From Siphonodentalium dalli (Eukaryota > Mollusca > Scaphopoda > Gadilida > Siphonodentaliidae): 64,000 nt of DNA. Below the pieces are notes generated by a model. That model was given only the letters and a program-made list of their open reading frames with translations. It did no database searches and was not told where the DNA came from. Numbering within the stretch: position 1 is the first letter of the stretch; each line of letters starts with the position of its first letter. Positions 1-11,979 of the stretch are shown piece by piece. The DNA lies in the NCBI GenBank assembly GCA_032622095.1, contig CP136065.1, positions 151,841,577 to 151,905,576 on the forward strand. The letters run 5' to 3'. Both the position numbers and the translations under genes were made by a program.

Positions 1-1244
1 TACACGCGGTAGTATCAGATACTTAGTAGCAATTCTCGAACTGTCTGGAAGTGTCGGCGACCTTCAATCAATTCCGACCCTTTGAAGTTTTCTTCCGACA
101 AAAGCATGTGTGCAGTCACTATGTATCAAGTCTGAATGCACACAAGGAAGTGACAACGTAAAAGTGGCGTTGTGTGGCAATGCGTGCTTTCGTAACTTAA
201 TAGTTAATACTGCACGAAGCAACATGGATTCAAATTGGAATCACACCACGACATACTATATATAAAACTGTTTTACAGTGGGGTTTATAAAAACTATGTA
301 AGTCGACAAAGTTTGAAGATTGAGATCAGCAGCACAATGTCTTCACTCTTCCCGTTCTTCCTCCCTGTTGTGATTTAATATGATCAATTCAATTGAGTGA
401 CCCAACAGACATCGTAGTTGAAGCAACCCAAAACTTCTTCAATAATCTTCCCTTTTATCAAGGAAATTGATGCTGCTCCATGCTACTCTGTAACTGGTTG
501 TGTCTGTGGGACTAATTAACACTCAATTTGGCAGTAATTGCTATATGTTAAGTGATTGCATACTAAAACCGAAACCGAAACGTAAATTATATAACCTCCC
601 AACACCAGTGTCCGCTATCATGATACCGACGAATAGCTCGAATACTGAATAGGACTGCGAGTCTGACCTAACTGACCTTCCTTTTTGTTCTCTACATGTA
701 GTTATTACTTTCTTGTCTTTATATATAATGCATTGGAGGATATACCAATGATGATAATGATATATTACAGATATTTAATATATAGTTTTGTTACTCGTTT
801 TACCAATACCCATACTATTTTACTCGTTTTACAAATACCCAAACATATGCTGATCACGGCAAATAAGCGATCTCCCCTGCCATTCACAAATTTCACTTGC
901 TCATTCCCCATCACGAGAGCCAGCAAAAGAACAGTTAATGCGTGTTTTTGAATATCGTTAAATGCCGTGAATAATAAGGTCTTTATTTCAGCTACTACTT
1001 CTCACCTAGGTTTGTCCCTGGAGCATGGCATAATGTCGACATAATTAGTGTGAGAGAAGTCCGCTAGAAATTTAGCGGTTAACCGGTTGAAATCCGGTTA
1101 ACCCCGATGGTTAACCGGTTAGAAGAATGGGTCAACCGTTTCAGCTCTATTGATTAGCTGTTTGTACCAATTTCATTTCCGTCACCATGAAGTTTAAATT
1201 CAATGCAATGTTGACATGCTGAACTCAAGTCTGCAAATTTTGTG
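1..1244. other. No gene recognised
   Basis: AT-rich sequence with no convincing coding region. The only local structure noticed is a cluster of short self-complementary GGTTAACCGGTT-like motifs at about 1070-1130. An 88-codon open frame at 685-951 has no recognisable domain and is not called. Confidence 0.5.
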
Positions 1245-1632
1245 TCATTTGCAGAATGAGGTCCCCAGAGTGTGCATTTAGTGATGGTATCCCGCACAGT
1301 GGGCTAGCATCACCAAATTCACCCTCTGGGGACCTCATTCTGATTAGACATCATCGTTGGGGAAGTATCTACTAGTAGTCTCAAATTAACATTGTTTTTA
1401 GTTACTTTTTCCCTTCTGGGAAGTTTCTTTATCCCCTAATTTGCAGAAGATAAAATGCATAATCGGGGTGACTAATGGGTGAATATCACCAACTTCAACT
1501 GGGAAATTTCAATCTGATCCTAGGTCTCCTAAAGCAGAATGAAGTTCCCAGATAGTAAATTTGGTAACACTAGCCCACCATGCAGGATACTGTCACTAAA
1601 TTCACCCTCTGGGAACCTCATTCTGCAAATGA
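1245..1632. mobile_element. MITE-like element with 17-bp terminal inverted repeats
   Basis: The left end TCATTTGCAGAATGAGG (1245-1261) is the exact reverse complement of the right end at 1616-1632. An internal copy of the arm, inverted at about 1323-1340, makes the first 90 bp fold back on itself as well, and a degenerate copy of the arm lies at about 1535. No coding capacity. The superfamily cannot be assigned because no target duplication is clear. Confidence 0.6.
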
Positions 1633-2069
1633 CAGACACACTATTTGTAGGCTTGGCTGAATTCATGGTATTTATACAAATAAAACAATTGTTTGTTTGT
1701 CTGTCACAACTGACTCAGGGAGTGTCATGGGATAGGAAGCGTCTGGTAAAGGTAAAGGTAAGGCAAGGTAAATCCTCAATTTATATGATCCTAAGCCACT
1801 CTGGTTCGTTTGACCACGACCTGCTAAGAATATTTTTGAGTTCCAAGAAAACTGATTCTCTTCTCATAATGTACTTTTTGTTTAAAATATAGCTCACTCT
1901 GGTGCGTTTGACCTCGACCTGCTGAGAATGTTTCAAGTTCCGAGAAAACTGGTTCTCTTCTCAGAATGTACTTTTGGTTTCTATATGTAGCTGATATTAC
2001 TATGGGATAGGTGCCATTGGCTCCATTGGAATATCATGAGATAGGTGCCTTTGACCTCAGATGACTTAA

Positions 2070-2481
2070 TTAAAGGTACTCAATCCGATCAGACGCTCCT
2101 AAATTACTATTTCTTTGGCTACGGGGGTAAAAAAATATTTGATTCGAGTCGAGGAACCCACCCTTCAAAGCTCAGAGTGATTAGATATCGATGTTTGAAC
2201 TTTGTGGTTTCTATTGTTTGTGGACCACAAACTGATTGAAGCACGAGGGTCAAACTTGATTTTAGAGTTATCCATCTTTATCTGCAAGACCGTCCGTTTG
2301 ACCCTCGTGCTTCAATCAGTTTGTGGTCCACAAACAATAGAAACCGTAAAGTTCAAACATCGATATCTATTCACTCTGAGCTATGATGGGTGGATTTCCT
2401 CGACTCGAATCAAATATTTTTTACCCCCGAAGTTAAAGAAATAATAATTTAGGAGCTTCTGATCGGATTGAGTACCTTTAA
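2070..2481. mobile_element. Foldback MITE with TTAA termini
   Basis: Two arms of about 190 bp are inverted copies of each other around a short centre near 2280. The outer ends read TTAAAGGTACTCAATCCGAT and its reverse complement, so the element is bounded by TTAA on both sides (2070-2073 and 2478-2481), as in piggyBac- or Kolobok-related MITEs. Another partial copy lies at 20757-20990. No ORF of note; open frames inside are arm artefacts. Confidence 0.75.
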
Positions 2482-2902
2482 AGAGTGACTAATAAATTAT
2501 TTTAATCCTAACATCCAGTGGTCTAACTCTGGACCAGCAAATCATTCACATTCGACTTGATTTTCTTAAATTGAATAGCAGTTTTTGACTAGCCATTGGG
2601 GGTCGAGGGACCAGCTAAGACACACCAGGCCGACCATGGTTGCAGCCACGTGCGAGCGAAGACACCCCAGGCCGACCATGGTTTGGCCAAGTGTGAGAAA
2701 ATTTTTAAATCTAAAAATGAAAATTTCTAAATCCTTGAATCTAGACGGGCCTCATGCTTTCCAAGTGTTTGAAAATTTCAAACTAATTCCCTGATGGCAA
2801 TTTCAGTTCATAATTTTAACCAATTTCCAACTTGAAAAGTAGGAAAATAAGAAAATGTTGCCAGTTGATCTAAACACAGTTACAGGACATAAAGTCCCAA
2901 AT
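2482..2902. other. Intergenic, no gene recognised
   Basis: AT-rich sequence. It holds a short direct duplication of 'caggccgaccatggtt' at about 2627 and 2668, and motifs of the type 'ccaacttgaaaag' that recur near 26.5 kb and 54 kb. Confidence 0.4.
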
Positions 2903-3050
2903 TAGTCCAACAAATTAGACTATTCGGATTAAGATATATTTTAATATTTGGACATTTACGATTATCTTAATCCTTAATGAGGAATTAGGATAACATAAAT
3001 GTCCAAATATTAAAATATATCTTAATCCGAATTGTCTAATTTGTTGGACT
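2903..3050. repeat. Palindromic MITE-like foldback
   Basis: About 55 bp starting AGTCCAACAAATTAGAC is repeated as its reverse complement ending GTCTAATTTGTTGGACT, with a loop of about 40 bp. A few mismatches show age. No target duplication was identified. Confidence 0.7.
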
Positions 3051-3076
3051 AGTCCCAAATTTTAGGCTATAATCGA

Positions 3077-3137
3077 ATTTCTAAATCGGTATACTAATAT
3101 AAGGAACTCCTTTATATTAGTATACCGATTTAGAAAT
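3077..3137. repeat. Near-perfect 61-bp hairpin
   Basis: The arm ATTTCTAAATCGGTATACTA and about 8 further bases are mirrored as the reverse complement with only a few loop bases between. It lies 26 bp from another foldback, so it may be a separate tiny MITE or an internal stem of a larger decayed one. Confidence 0.65.
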
Positions 3138-3615
3138 CCAACCAGGCGAAAAATTTCAACCTAAGGTTGGTGTGAAATTTTCAACTAATGTCGTGCAAGG
3201 TAGAAATTAGCCAAACGCCACTGTCGCCACGACACAAGCAGTGACGCTACTGGGGTCGTTGTCGTAATGTTTTATACATAGATGCACACCGTGCACATTT
3301 CTGTATACATAAATCAGGGTTTCCGCTATACCGGCACAGGGTCCCCTTGACGGCCCCGTTCCCCTCGCCAAGTTTTCCCCTCCTGCCATACCCTAGGACA
3401 TACTGCATGTCTATAAAGGTATAAAGATGTTTAAAACTTCTGAATTTTGTTGGAATAGTACTAAGGAATTTTAAAAGGTGAATTTATTTTATATCTTGTG
3501 AGTGTACACTCTAAAACGCGTTGTTAAATTGAAACAGGAAGTGATCAGAACTGACATCGCTAGGAGCTATGCCTTTGAGGTCGGTTAGTTACGTTGCGGT
3601 TGTATGTAATCAGCC

Positions 3616-4814
3616 TTAACCCTTTGAACCCGAGCGGCCAGAAAACCGGCCGCTGCGTGAACCTCCAAATACCCCAGCGGCCGGTATACCGGCCGCTGGA
3701 CCGGCCATATATCGACTGCCACGTGTTTGTTGTTTACATACATCGTTGCGGTCGTCTGCTTCTCCAATGATTATGTTTTTCTTTGTGTCTTGTTGCTATT
3801 GTGTTTAATCACACAACATTATGAATTATGAAGCCTAAAACATTTTCGGTAGACGAGGTGGTCCGGCAAATTTTGGAATCGGACGCGGAAGATTTCGATG
3901 ATGATGACTACGCCATTTGTGAGTTAGAATGGGAGAACGAAAGCACAGTGACACTGGGAGATATCCAGACGTCAGTCGCTCCAGGAGTGGGTGGCGTTGT
4001 GTCAAGTAGAGATACGACAAGAGATCAATGTATGGGCTAGTTGAGGTGTAAAAATTGTGGAAGTGGGCGGAGCTTATGTCGGGTAGGGGCGTGGCAGGGG
4101 GCGTGGCTTCACATCTGCAATTAGTCACAGTGATCATAATGTCCATACGTTGAAAAGGGACGCAAATTCGTTAGTCATACGTACCTTTACACCGAACGAG
4201 AAGCCGTGACCAAAGAATGTACCAACTTCAATAAGTATGGACAGTACACCCCAAGGTGGAGTACTTACATTTATTCTGGGATGATGCACTCTGGCATATG
4301 ATTGTCGACGAGACCAACCGAAACGCTCGTCACGTGATTTCGAAAAAATGCCTAGGAAATGTCTAAAATGGGGCATAAACGATTGAATGCTCAGGACAAT
4401 GGTGTCATTGGATCATTTAGGGTTAGCAACCGTTGCTTTACCCTTAAACAAAAGTTTGGGTCACTCATCAGACCAGATATATAAACAAAATTCACAGTGG
4501 GGCATGGGCTGCATCGAAAACGCCATTTCCTAGGGCTGAAATACGTCGATAAAAGCTATAATTGCATTTTACATTCGATTTCGGGTAGCTGCATATCAAC
4601 CGTTGCCAGGGAGAGATCGTGTGGCAATGTATCCCGGTCTTAAAATACTCAGTGGTCCATGGGGAACATACATGTAAAGTTTCAGATCTGTGGCACCACT
4701 TAAACAGAACCCACCCATTGCGCCTAAACAAAGTCTACAATAAATAAAAAATAACACTGGGAGCCCAGGGTCATGGTGTCGATCGTTGTGGGGAGCCAGG
4801 GTTCAAAGGGTTAA
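3616..4814 (+). mobile_element. Internally deleted piggyBac element (TTAA...TTAA)
   Basis: TTAA at 3616-3619 and 4811-4814 flanks a perfect 12-bp terminal inverted repeat, CCCTTTGAACCC (3620-3631) and GGGTTCAAAGGG (4799-4810). TTAA duplication with CCC-starting termini is diagnostic of piggyBac. A subterminal GC-rich palindrome GCGGCCGGTATACCGGCCGC lies near 3677. Autonomous elements are about 2.5 kb or more; at 1.19 kb this copy has lost most of the transposase and keeps only its N-terminal coding start. Confidence 0.9.
3828..4040 (+). pseudogene. N-terminal remnant of piggyBac transposase
   Basis: A 70-codon open frame starts about 210 bp inside the left end of the piggyBac element, the expected position and strand for the transposase. 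The translated start is acidic (a DDDD run near residue 25), which resembles the acidic N-terminal region of PGBD/piggyBac transposases. The catalytic DDD domain and the C-terminal cysteine-rich domain are absent, so the product cannot transpose DNA by itself. The identification rests mainly on position inside a well-defined piggyBac; the short sequence alone would not be enough. Confidence 0.55.
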
Positions 4815-5262
4815 TATATTCCGATTACGTTATGCATCCGAAACATCTGCTGTGTCTTCCACAGTGAGTCTTTTAACATTAACGAGCACGTTTAACTCGG
4901 GATTAAAATTACTGGTTTTCTGTACATGTACTTCGTAAATTAATATATATCTAATAAATTTACTAGTTTTAAAGTTACAGGTACATGTATAAGGTTTGAT
5001 AGCTTGGCACTTGGGCAGAAATGGAACAAAACAATCTGCCGTTTCTACTCTCACACGATTCTATTGGCCGATATAACGAAAGTAGTTCAACCAGTGCTAA
5101 AAGTAAAACAGGCTACTTTTACCTGGATTTTTCCCCTTGACGGCTACCGGCCCCATTCCCCTACCCCTAGCGGAAACCCTGCATAAATGCACTTGCAGTT
5201 TCGTCATTGTGATAAAAGAATGCCTTTATCAGAACTTCGGAAGAAAAATAGGAATGAATTGA

Positions 5263-6282
5263 AGCATACAGCAATTATTTACGGTAACATTTCAATCTCC
5301 CGCCGACTGAGACTAGTTCGGTGGCTGGTTTAGGACATGGTAAAAAAAAAGTGTGCAAGCCCTTTCATTCGAACGTGCGAGCCCTTGCGTTCGAATGTGC
5401 GAGCCCTTGCTTTCGAACGTGCGAGCTCTTGCGTTCGAACGTGCGAGCTCTTGTGTTCGAACGTGCGAGCCCTTGAGTTCGAGCCCTTGTGTTCGAATGT
5501 GCGAGCCCTTGCGTTCGAACGTGTGAGCTCTTACGTTCGAACATGCGAACTAAAACCCAAATGGACTTATTTCGCAATACTTGCTTCGTTCGAACGCACG
5601 TGATACGTAAGAGCTCGCACGTTCGAACGTAAGAGCTCGCACGTTCGAACGCAAGGGCTCGCACGTTTGAACGCAAGAGCTCACACGTTCGAACGTAAGA
5701 GCTCACACGTTCGAACGCAAGGGCTCGCATGTTCGAATGCAAGGGCTCGCACGTTCGAACGCCAGAGCTCGCACGTTCGAACGTAAGGGCTCGCACGGTG
5801 GAACGTAAGGGCTCGCACAGTGGAACGTAAGGGCTCGCACAGTGGAACGTAAGGGCTCGCACAGTGGAACGTAAGGGCTCGCACAGTGGAACGTAAGGGC
5901 TCGCACAGTGGAACGTAAGGGCTCGCACGTTCGAACGCAAGGGCTCGCACGTTCGAACATAAGGGCTCGTACATTCGAACGTAAGACAGAGCTCGCACGT
6001 TCGAACGTACGGGCTCGCATATTCAAACATGTCCTAAAGGCTAAACCAGCCACCGTAGACTGGTGTGTATTTATGTATACATAAATTCACATGGTGTGCA
6101 TTTATGTATAAAACGTTACGACAACGACCACATTAGCAGCAGTGACAAGGAAGTCGTCATTGGTCGTCCGGTTTCTGGTTTTTCATTTTCAATGATTTTG
6201 ATAAAAAAAAAATCCATGAATACAGTATATATATATATATATATATATATATTGCGTGGGCAATAACATACTTATCAAATAA
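5263..6282. repeat. First unit of a 1-kb tandem duplication
   Basis: The segment starting AGCATACAGCAATTATTTAC at about 5263 restarts at about 6283 and runs in parallel to about 7040, including the flank, the minisatellite and a (TA)n tract (6224-6252 here, about 6986-7005 in the second unit). The second unit has a shorter minisatellite, so it is about 260 bp shorter. Confidence 0.85.
5318..6056. repeat. Palindromic 22-bp minisatellite (copy 1)
   Basis: About nine units of a 22-bp motif (GCGAGCCCTTGCGTTCGAAC plus 2 bp) run in plus orientation at 5352-5545. They are followed by a unique 60-bp spacer and then about 19 units of the same motif in the opposite orientation (5606-6020). CGGTGGCTGGTTTAG flanks the array as an inverted repeat on both sides. 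A sub-array at about 5795-5930 carries a variant with AGTGGAACG in place of GTTCGAACG. Open frames across it are repeat artefacts. Confidence 0.85.
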
Positions 6283-7040
6283 GCATACAGCAATTATTTA
6301 CGGTAACATTTCAATCTCCCGCCGACTGAGACTAGTTCGGTGGCTGGTTTAGGACATGGTAAAAAAAAAGTGTGCGAGCCCTTACATTCGAACGTGCGAG
6401 CCCTTGCGTTCGAATGTGCGAGCCCTTGCTTTCGAACGTGCGAGCTCTTGCGTTCGAACGTGCGAGCTCTTGTGTTCGAACGTGCGAGCCCTTGAGTTCG
6501 AGCCCTTGTGTTCGAATGTGCGAGCCCTTGCGTTCGAACGTGTGAGCTCTTACGTTCGAACATGCGAACTAAAACCCAAATGGACTTATTTCGCAATACT
6601 TGCTTCGTTCGAACGCACGTGATACGTAAGAGCTCGCATGTTCGAACGCAAGAGCTCGCACGTTCGAACGCAAGGGCTCGCACGTTTGAACGCAAGAGCT
6701 CACACGTTCGAACGTAAGAGCTCACACGTTCGAACGCAAGGGCTCGCACGTTCGAACGCCAGAGCTCGCACGTTCAGTGGAGGAAAAATGTACCGGTTTC
6801 ATGCAGTATCTACCGTAGACTGGTGTGTATTTATGTATACATAAATTCACATGGTGTGCATTTATGTATAAAACGTTACGACAACGACCACATTAGCAGC
6901 AGTGACAAGGAAGTCGTCATTGGTCGTCCGGTTTCTGGTTTTTCATTTTCAATGATTTTGATAAAAAAAAAATCCATGAATACAGTATATATATATATAT
7001 ATATATTGCGTGGGCAATAACATACTTATCAAATAAGCCA
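6283..7040. repeat. Second unit of the 1-kb tandem duplication
   Basis: Parallel to 5263-6282, ending with the shared '...ttgcgtgggcaataacatac' segment after a (TA)n run. The sequence that follows (7041-7289) is unique in the window and holds no recognised gene. Confidence 0.8.
6338..6780. repeat. Palindromic 22-bp minisatellite (copy 2)
   Basis: Second copy of the inverted minisatellite. The plus-oriented half and the spacer are nearly identical to copy 1, while the inverted half has far fewer units (about 7) and lacks the AGTGGAACG variant. The right flank is replaced by a short different sequence before the shared downstream segment. Confidence 0.85.
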
Positions 7041-7289
7041 TCGACGCTATCCTGAATCTCCGTGTTGGCGTCCATTTCATATATTCTCTGTATGTATTAC
7101 AAAATAATTTTCAAAACCATCAACGCTAATGAAATGCGGAAGAGGAAGAACAAACATTTTGGTTTTCCCCAAGTGGTTATAAATAGAATACGTGCGAATT
7201 TGCAACTCAAGCCCAAAAAATACAATCTTGGAAATATAATCTCCGGTGGAAGTGGAAACCGGCTACCTGTATGGCCCAATGCATGGTGA

Positions 7290-7440
7290 ATTTTCATAAA
7301 TATAAAACTTGGTATTGACGTCGGACTTTGAGTCGCAAGGATGCGCTCGCCGTCGGGCCGGGGTTCGTATCCCACTCAATCCAAAAATGAAAGTGTCAAT
7401 GACACTGTAGCTCAACTTAGGTCTACAGGGGAATAATTTA
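7290..7440 (+). repeat. tRNA-derived SINE-like segment
   Basis: GGGTTCGTATCCC near 7362 resembles the RNA polymerase III B box (GGTTCGANNCC), and TGGTATTGACGTCGG about 50 bp upstream is a weak A box. The downstream AAAATGAAAGTGTCAATGAC motif recurs in reverse complement at about 63580-63605, at the edge of the second pearl-like array, so it may belong to that element family instead. Confidence 0.35.
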
Positions 7441-7598
7441 ATGGTTGACAGTAAATGGAGGAATAGGAAAGGTGCTAATTGACATGTCTAACCAAGTACG
7501 TTAATCCAGAGTATGCGCAACTGGCGCGAGAGGGAACGGGAAGATTCGGCGGAGGGAAGATTCGGCGGAGGGAAGATTCGGCCGTGAAGATTCGGCCA

Positions 7599-8436
7599 GT
7601 CGTTTGATCTAACTAATTAGTGGAGGGATTACGGCTTGGGGATTACGGCTTATGTGGGACTAAGCTTGTGTGTGCACTAATTTGTTGTTGTAACAATAAC
7701 AACTAATTAGAGGGATTATATAGGGTCTTGATTAACTCATTTTTAGTAATGACATATTTTATTAGACTTATTAGAATGGATGAAACATATTTACACAAGC
7801 TGATATAACATAAGGTGTAACAGATATACAAACAGAACAATTTAAAATACATTTATAACCGACATTCTTTATTTGAAACATACAAAATCAACTAATAGTC
7901 TTGTCTTGTTATCTTCTTGTCTTAGTTTAAACAGTATTTATTTTTCCCTCTATGGACATTCAGATAAATAATTACAATAGATACAAATTTAGAAGAAAAA
8001 TGGGATTAGGCAACAAGCCATAGGCTTATTTGAAGCCCTCTCCCTTGACAATGGCACAGCCCTACTTGACTGCAAGTCAAGTAGGGGTAAATAATAGAGG
8101 CATAAAAAAGATCCATAGAAAGAAGAAATATGAGGTGGAGGCGAGACAAAGGGACAGAAGATAATGTCAGAATTTTAGAGAGAAGGTCAGAGAGTACAGA
8201 GTGTGAGGTGTAATTATATATCTGAACATGCATATAATTAATTTCAAATAAACCAAAAAGATATATAATAACACATTTCAAGGAAATAAAAAGTATTTAT
8301 ACATAATTTGTGATTGAAAAATAACCATGTGAACATCTGCAGTGGTCCATCGACCCGACGACCCACGTTGGAGAGATCAATAGCATCTCGGTTTATGATG
8401 TACCATGCGAGTTCAATATTGCAATTTTGGAACAGC
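7599..8436. other. Probable LINE 3' untranslated region and flank
   Basis: No gene recognised. On the minus strand this lies immediately downstream of the LINE stop codon. A strong hairpin, CCCTACTTGACTGCAAGTCAAGTAGGG type, lies at about 8062-8090. The exact 3' end of the LINE cannot be placed because no poly(A) tail or target duplication was recognised. Confidence 0.35.
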
Positions 8437-11400
8437 TTAAGAGAAGAATCGTTGAAAGCGATTACTGGTTATTATAAATTCCTGAGCTGCCATGAAGATT
8501 TTCTTATTAGTTTCATAGGATAATTCATCAGATCCCCATAGTAGTAATTCACTAGTTATTGTTAAATCAGATAGGGTATTAAGGAGTTCTTCTCTGTGAG
8601 AGGTATATTGCGCGCATTCCAAAAAAAAATGTCTAGCAGTTTCAATGCAACCACACATGCAATAAGGCAAGTCTTTGATGTGGTTATCTTTTAGATCGCT
8701 GTTAAGATTGCTACATCTTAATCTCAGCCTGGTGTGGTAAATTTGAGCTGTCCTAGAATAGCTGGTAAAGTAGTATTTAGGCTTTAATATATCAGGTTTA
8801 AGATTGCGTTTGAAATCGCCTATTGAAGTTGCTTCTTTAACAGAGTCTGGGAGTACATTCCACGAACGGACAGACGACGGAAGAAAGGATTGCATATAGT
8901 AATCATTATTACTATCAGGGGGGCGTTTCATTGTATTTCTAGTGTTGTGGTCATGTAATGAGTTACTTTCTGGGGGTACCATATTACTAATATAAGGTGG
9001 TGCCCTACCGGTTTTCATTTTGAAGAATTGGATCAATTTATGCTGCTTGCGTCTATCGTCAAGATATTCCCACCCGGCCTCATCTATCAACTTGGCATTA
9101 CTAACACTTCGGGTTGCACCGGTAACTATTCTCGCCATTTCATATTGGATGTCTTCAATATCATCTCGTAAGTAGTCCGGACAATTATCCCAAACGGGGG
9201 AGGCATATTCTAAAATTGGTCGAATGAAAGTGAAATAAATTTTTTCGAGAGACTTTCTGCTCAGCCTATATTTAAAACGTTTGATCATATTTAATTTTTT
9301 CCAGGCTTTCTCGGTTATTGAATTAATGTGTGTATTCCAAGTGCCACGATCGTCAAATGTTAAACCTAAATGTTTATGCGCTTGCACATCGGTGATTATG
9401 GAATTTCCCATAAATAAAATGGGGTGAAACGGTTGATCATTCTTGCGCGAAACTAGTAGTGTTTCAGTCTTGAGAGGATTAAATTTAACAAGCCATTTTA
9501 CAGACCAACTGACTATCGTTTCAATATCTCGGTTGATTACACCAGCGGCTATATTAGGATTTTCAACTGTAAGAAAGATAGAGGTGTCATCAGCAAAAAG
9601 ACGAATGTTGCACACGAGATTTTCAGTTATGTCATTTATATATATTAAGAATAACAGGGGTCCTAAAATTTACCCCTGAGGGACACCAGCAGTAGTTGCA
9701 CGCCATTCAGATAGTTCATTGTCAGCTGACACCCTCTGCTTTCTAAATTCCAAGTAGGAAACGAGAAGATTATACACATTTTCCGTAATGCCAATTTTTT
9801 TTAGTTTGAGAAAAAGCCCTTTATGCCACACCTTGTCAAAGGCCTTGCTCATATCACAAAATACGCAACGAACCTCTTTGCCTTCATCTAGTGATCTACA
9901 TATAGAATCATAAACTTCAGTCAACTGGTACACAGTCGAATCACCTCTTTTAAAACCAGACTGGTACATAGAAAGTAACCCGTTTTTATCAAGAAACGTC
10001 CACAAATGTTTATATATGCATTTCTCGAAAACTTTCGATAAACAGCTTAACAATGAAATTGGGCGGTAATTCGATAGAATGCTTGGATCTCCACTTTTAA
10101 AAACTGGACATACATTCGACAGCTTCCACTCAGAAGGATAATAACAGTTTTCACTAAATGCATTGCATAACAGTGTTATAGGTTCACAGAGTGATTTGGC
10201 ACATTGTTTTAGGACCCTAGGATTTATCATATCTGGACCGCACGCCTTAGATGGTTTCATACCATTTAGAGCATCATAAACGTCAATTGTCGTTATTTTG
10301 AGCTCACCCAGCGTAGGGTTGCCCGTTACTAGTAGAGTTTGTATGGGAAGATCATGTACAGAATCATCTATGCTGGATATATCACAAAAGTATGAATTTA
10401 AAGCATTAACTTTATCTACAGTAGAAATAATGTGCTCGCCATTGAGTTGGAGAGGGGGTAGTGAATTGCGCTTACCATTTGAGATTAATTTCTGAAATTG
10501 TTTCCACCATGTTGAGTTGTCGGAGTCATTAATAAGTATTGCATCAAGTTTGTTATCATAATCCAATTTGGCTTTCCGGACTGCGCTAATGACTTCGTTT
10601 CGTTTCGCCCGAAATTTACTCCATGTATTAGGTGTGTTTTTGATTTTAGCACTTTTATGCAATCTATTTCGTTGTCTCATTAGTTGTCTTAAACCGCAAG
10701 TAAGCCATTCTGGAACGTCCCTTCTAATATGTACAACCTTACTTGGTATAAGTTCCTGGCAAACTTGGTGGATTTTATCAGTATAGTGAGTTACGAGAGC
10801 AGACACGGGAGTGGTGCGGACAATATCCCGGTAATCCCAAGCAGAAAACGTATGATTCATTGCCTCGAAGTTAGCTCTATCGAAATTCCATATTCGTCGA
10901 GTAATTATTGACGCACGTTCAATGTGGAAGTTTAGTGTAATTTTTATGGGACAATGGTACCGTATCATTTCTGGAAAGAAAGGGGACATAACTTCAGTTT
11001 TATCAATAATATCACCATAATTTGTTAAAAACAGATCCAGAGTGGTTTCTGAAGACTCCGTGAAATGAGTGCATTCATTAACTAACTGGATTAATCCACA
11101 TCTAGTTTTTAGACCATTTATTTTTGAGGCGCAGCTCGCGGAATTGTAGTTTTCATTGAAGTCACCTCCAATAATAACCTTATGCACATCATCAATAGCA
11201 TTTTTAATATTTATTTCGATGCTGTCCCATGACGAGACTGGCGAGTTTGGTGGTCTGTAAAAACATCCAATTAAAATTTTCTTACCACTAAGACACACTT
11301 CCACCCACACAGATTCAATATTTGGATCTATAAGATCAGGCCTCATTTTAAACGGTAGAGTATTTCTCAGAAATATACAGACACCACCTCCTGTTGTGTC

Positions 11401-11979
11401 TAATCCCCTATCGTTGCGTATAGGTTCATGATATCCATGAAGCATAATTTCAGAATTAGGAACAGACTGGTCTAGCCAGGTTTCAGTAAAAAGACAAATA
11501 TCATAATCGGTCAATTCCGCATTGAGGGTGTCCATTTTATGTCGTATACTCTGAGTATTCAATTGTATTATAGAACATGTGTTATCGGTTGCAGGATATC
11601 CTGGTATAGGCCCAGGGTTAGTTTCGATATTTCCGCTTAAAATAATCAGCAATATAATAAGGTCTATCAATAATACAACAACTAGAAGGAATATGGGCAT
11701 CTTTGTATGATAACAAGAAATGCCATCACATTTGTAAGTTCGCTCAATATTCATTTTCATGAGATTATCTAGTACTGATTCAGTTTCTCGCAAGTGTAAG
11801 AATAACAGTGATACAAGTATAACGATCGCCACCTCAGGAGAAATGCCTCGGAATCTTAGAATAAGATATAGCAATGTAAGCTGAGAAGATAATCTATCTA
11901 GTCTGAACTTTTTCGGTAACCGAGACGATCTGATAAAATAACAGCCGATCCTCGCCCGATAGCTAACAATGTCTATCAT
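8437..11979 (-). pseudogene. Non-LTR retrotransposon endonuclease-reverse transcriptase, one nonsense mutation
   Basis: About 1180 codons in one frame, interrupted only by TAA at 9670-9672 where the family has a serine in PQGSILGP. Order: a hydrophobic segment (residues 95-114), a 2A-like motif GNIETNPGP (116-124), an APE-type endonuclease (QLNTQSI, FTETWLD, GDFNEN), reverse transcriptase (FCDMSKAFDKVW; FADD), and a C-terminal CCHC-like knuckle (CMCGC...H...C). The protein would nick target DNA and copy the LINE RNA at the nick. The usual SDH endonuclease motif reads RYH, losing the aspartate, so with the stop codon this copy is probably inactive. The domain order and C-terminal knuckle fit the CR1/L2/Jockey-like group; the clade is not resolved. 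The start chosen is the first ATG of the frame and lacks independent support. Confidence 0.85.

Larger units (their letters stand above)
3315..5181. mobile_element. Non-autonomous hAT-like element, interrupted by a nested piggyBac
   Basis: Left end CAGGGTTTCCGCTA at 3315 and right end TAGCGGAAACCCTG at 5181 are exact inverted copies. CATAAAT directly flanks both sides (3308-3314 and 5182-5188), a 7-bp match to a probable 8-bp duplication. CAGGG-type termini with such a duplication fit hAT. After removing the nested piggyBac, about 670 bp remain and no transposase is visible, so the element is non-autonomous. The flanking sequence is a family also present at about 6066-6150 and 6828-6910. Confidence 0.65.

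Noticed and set aside
5365-6030. 221-codon ORF and overlapping frames across the 22-bp repeats
   Set aside because: Repeat artefact: the unit is open in several frames and both strands, and the translation is a tandem peptide without domains.
5318-6056. CRISPR-like array of short repeats
   Set aside because: Units are contiguous 22-mers without unique spacers and change orientation midway; the context is eukaryotic.
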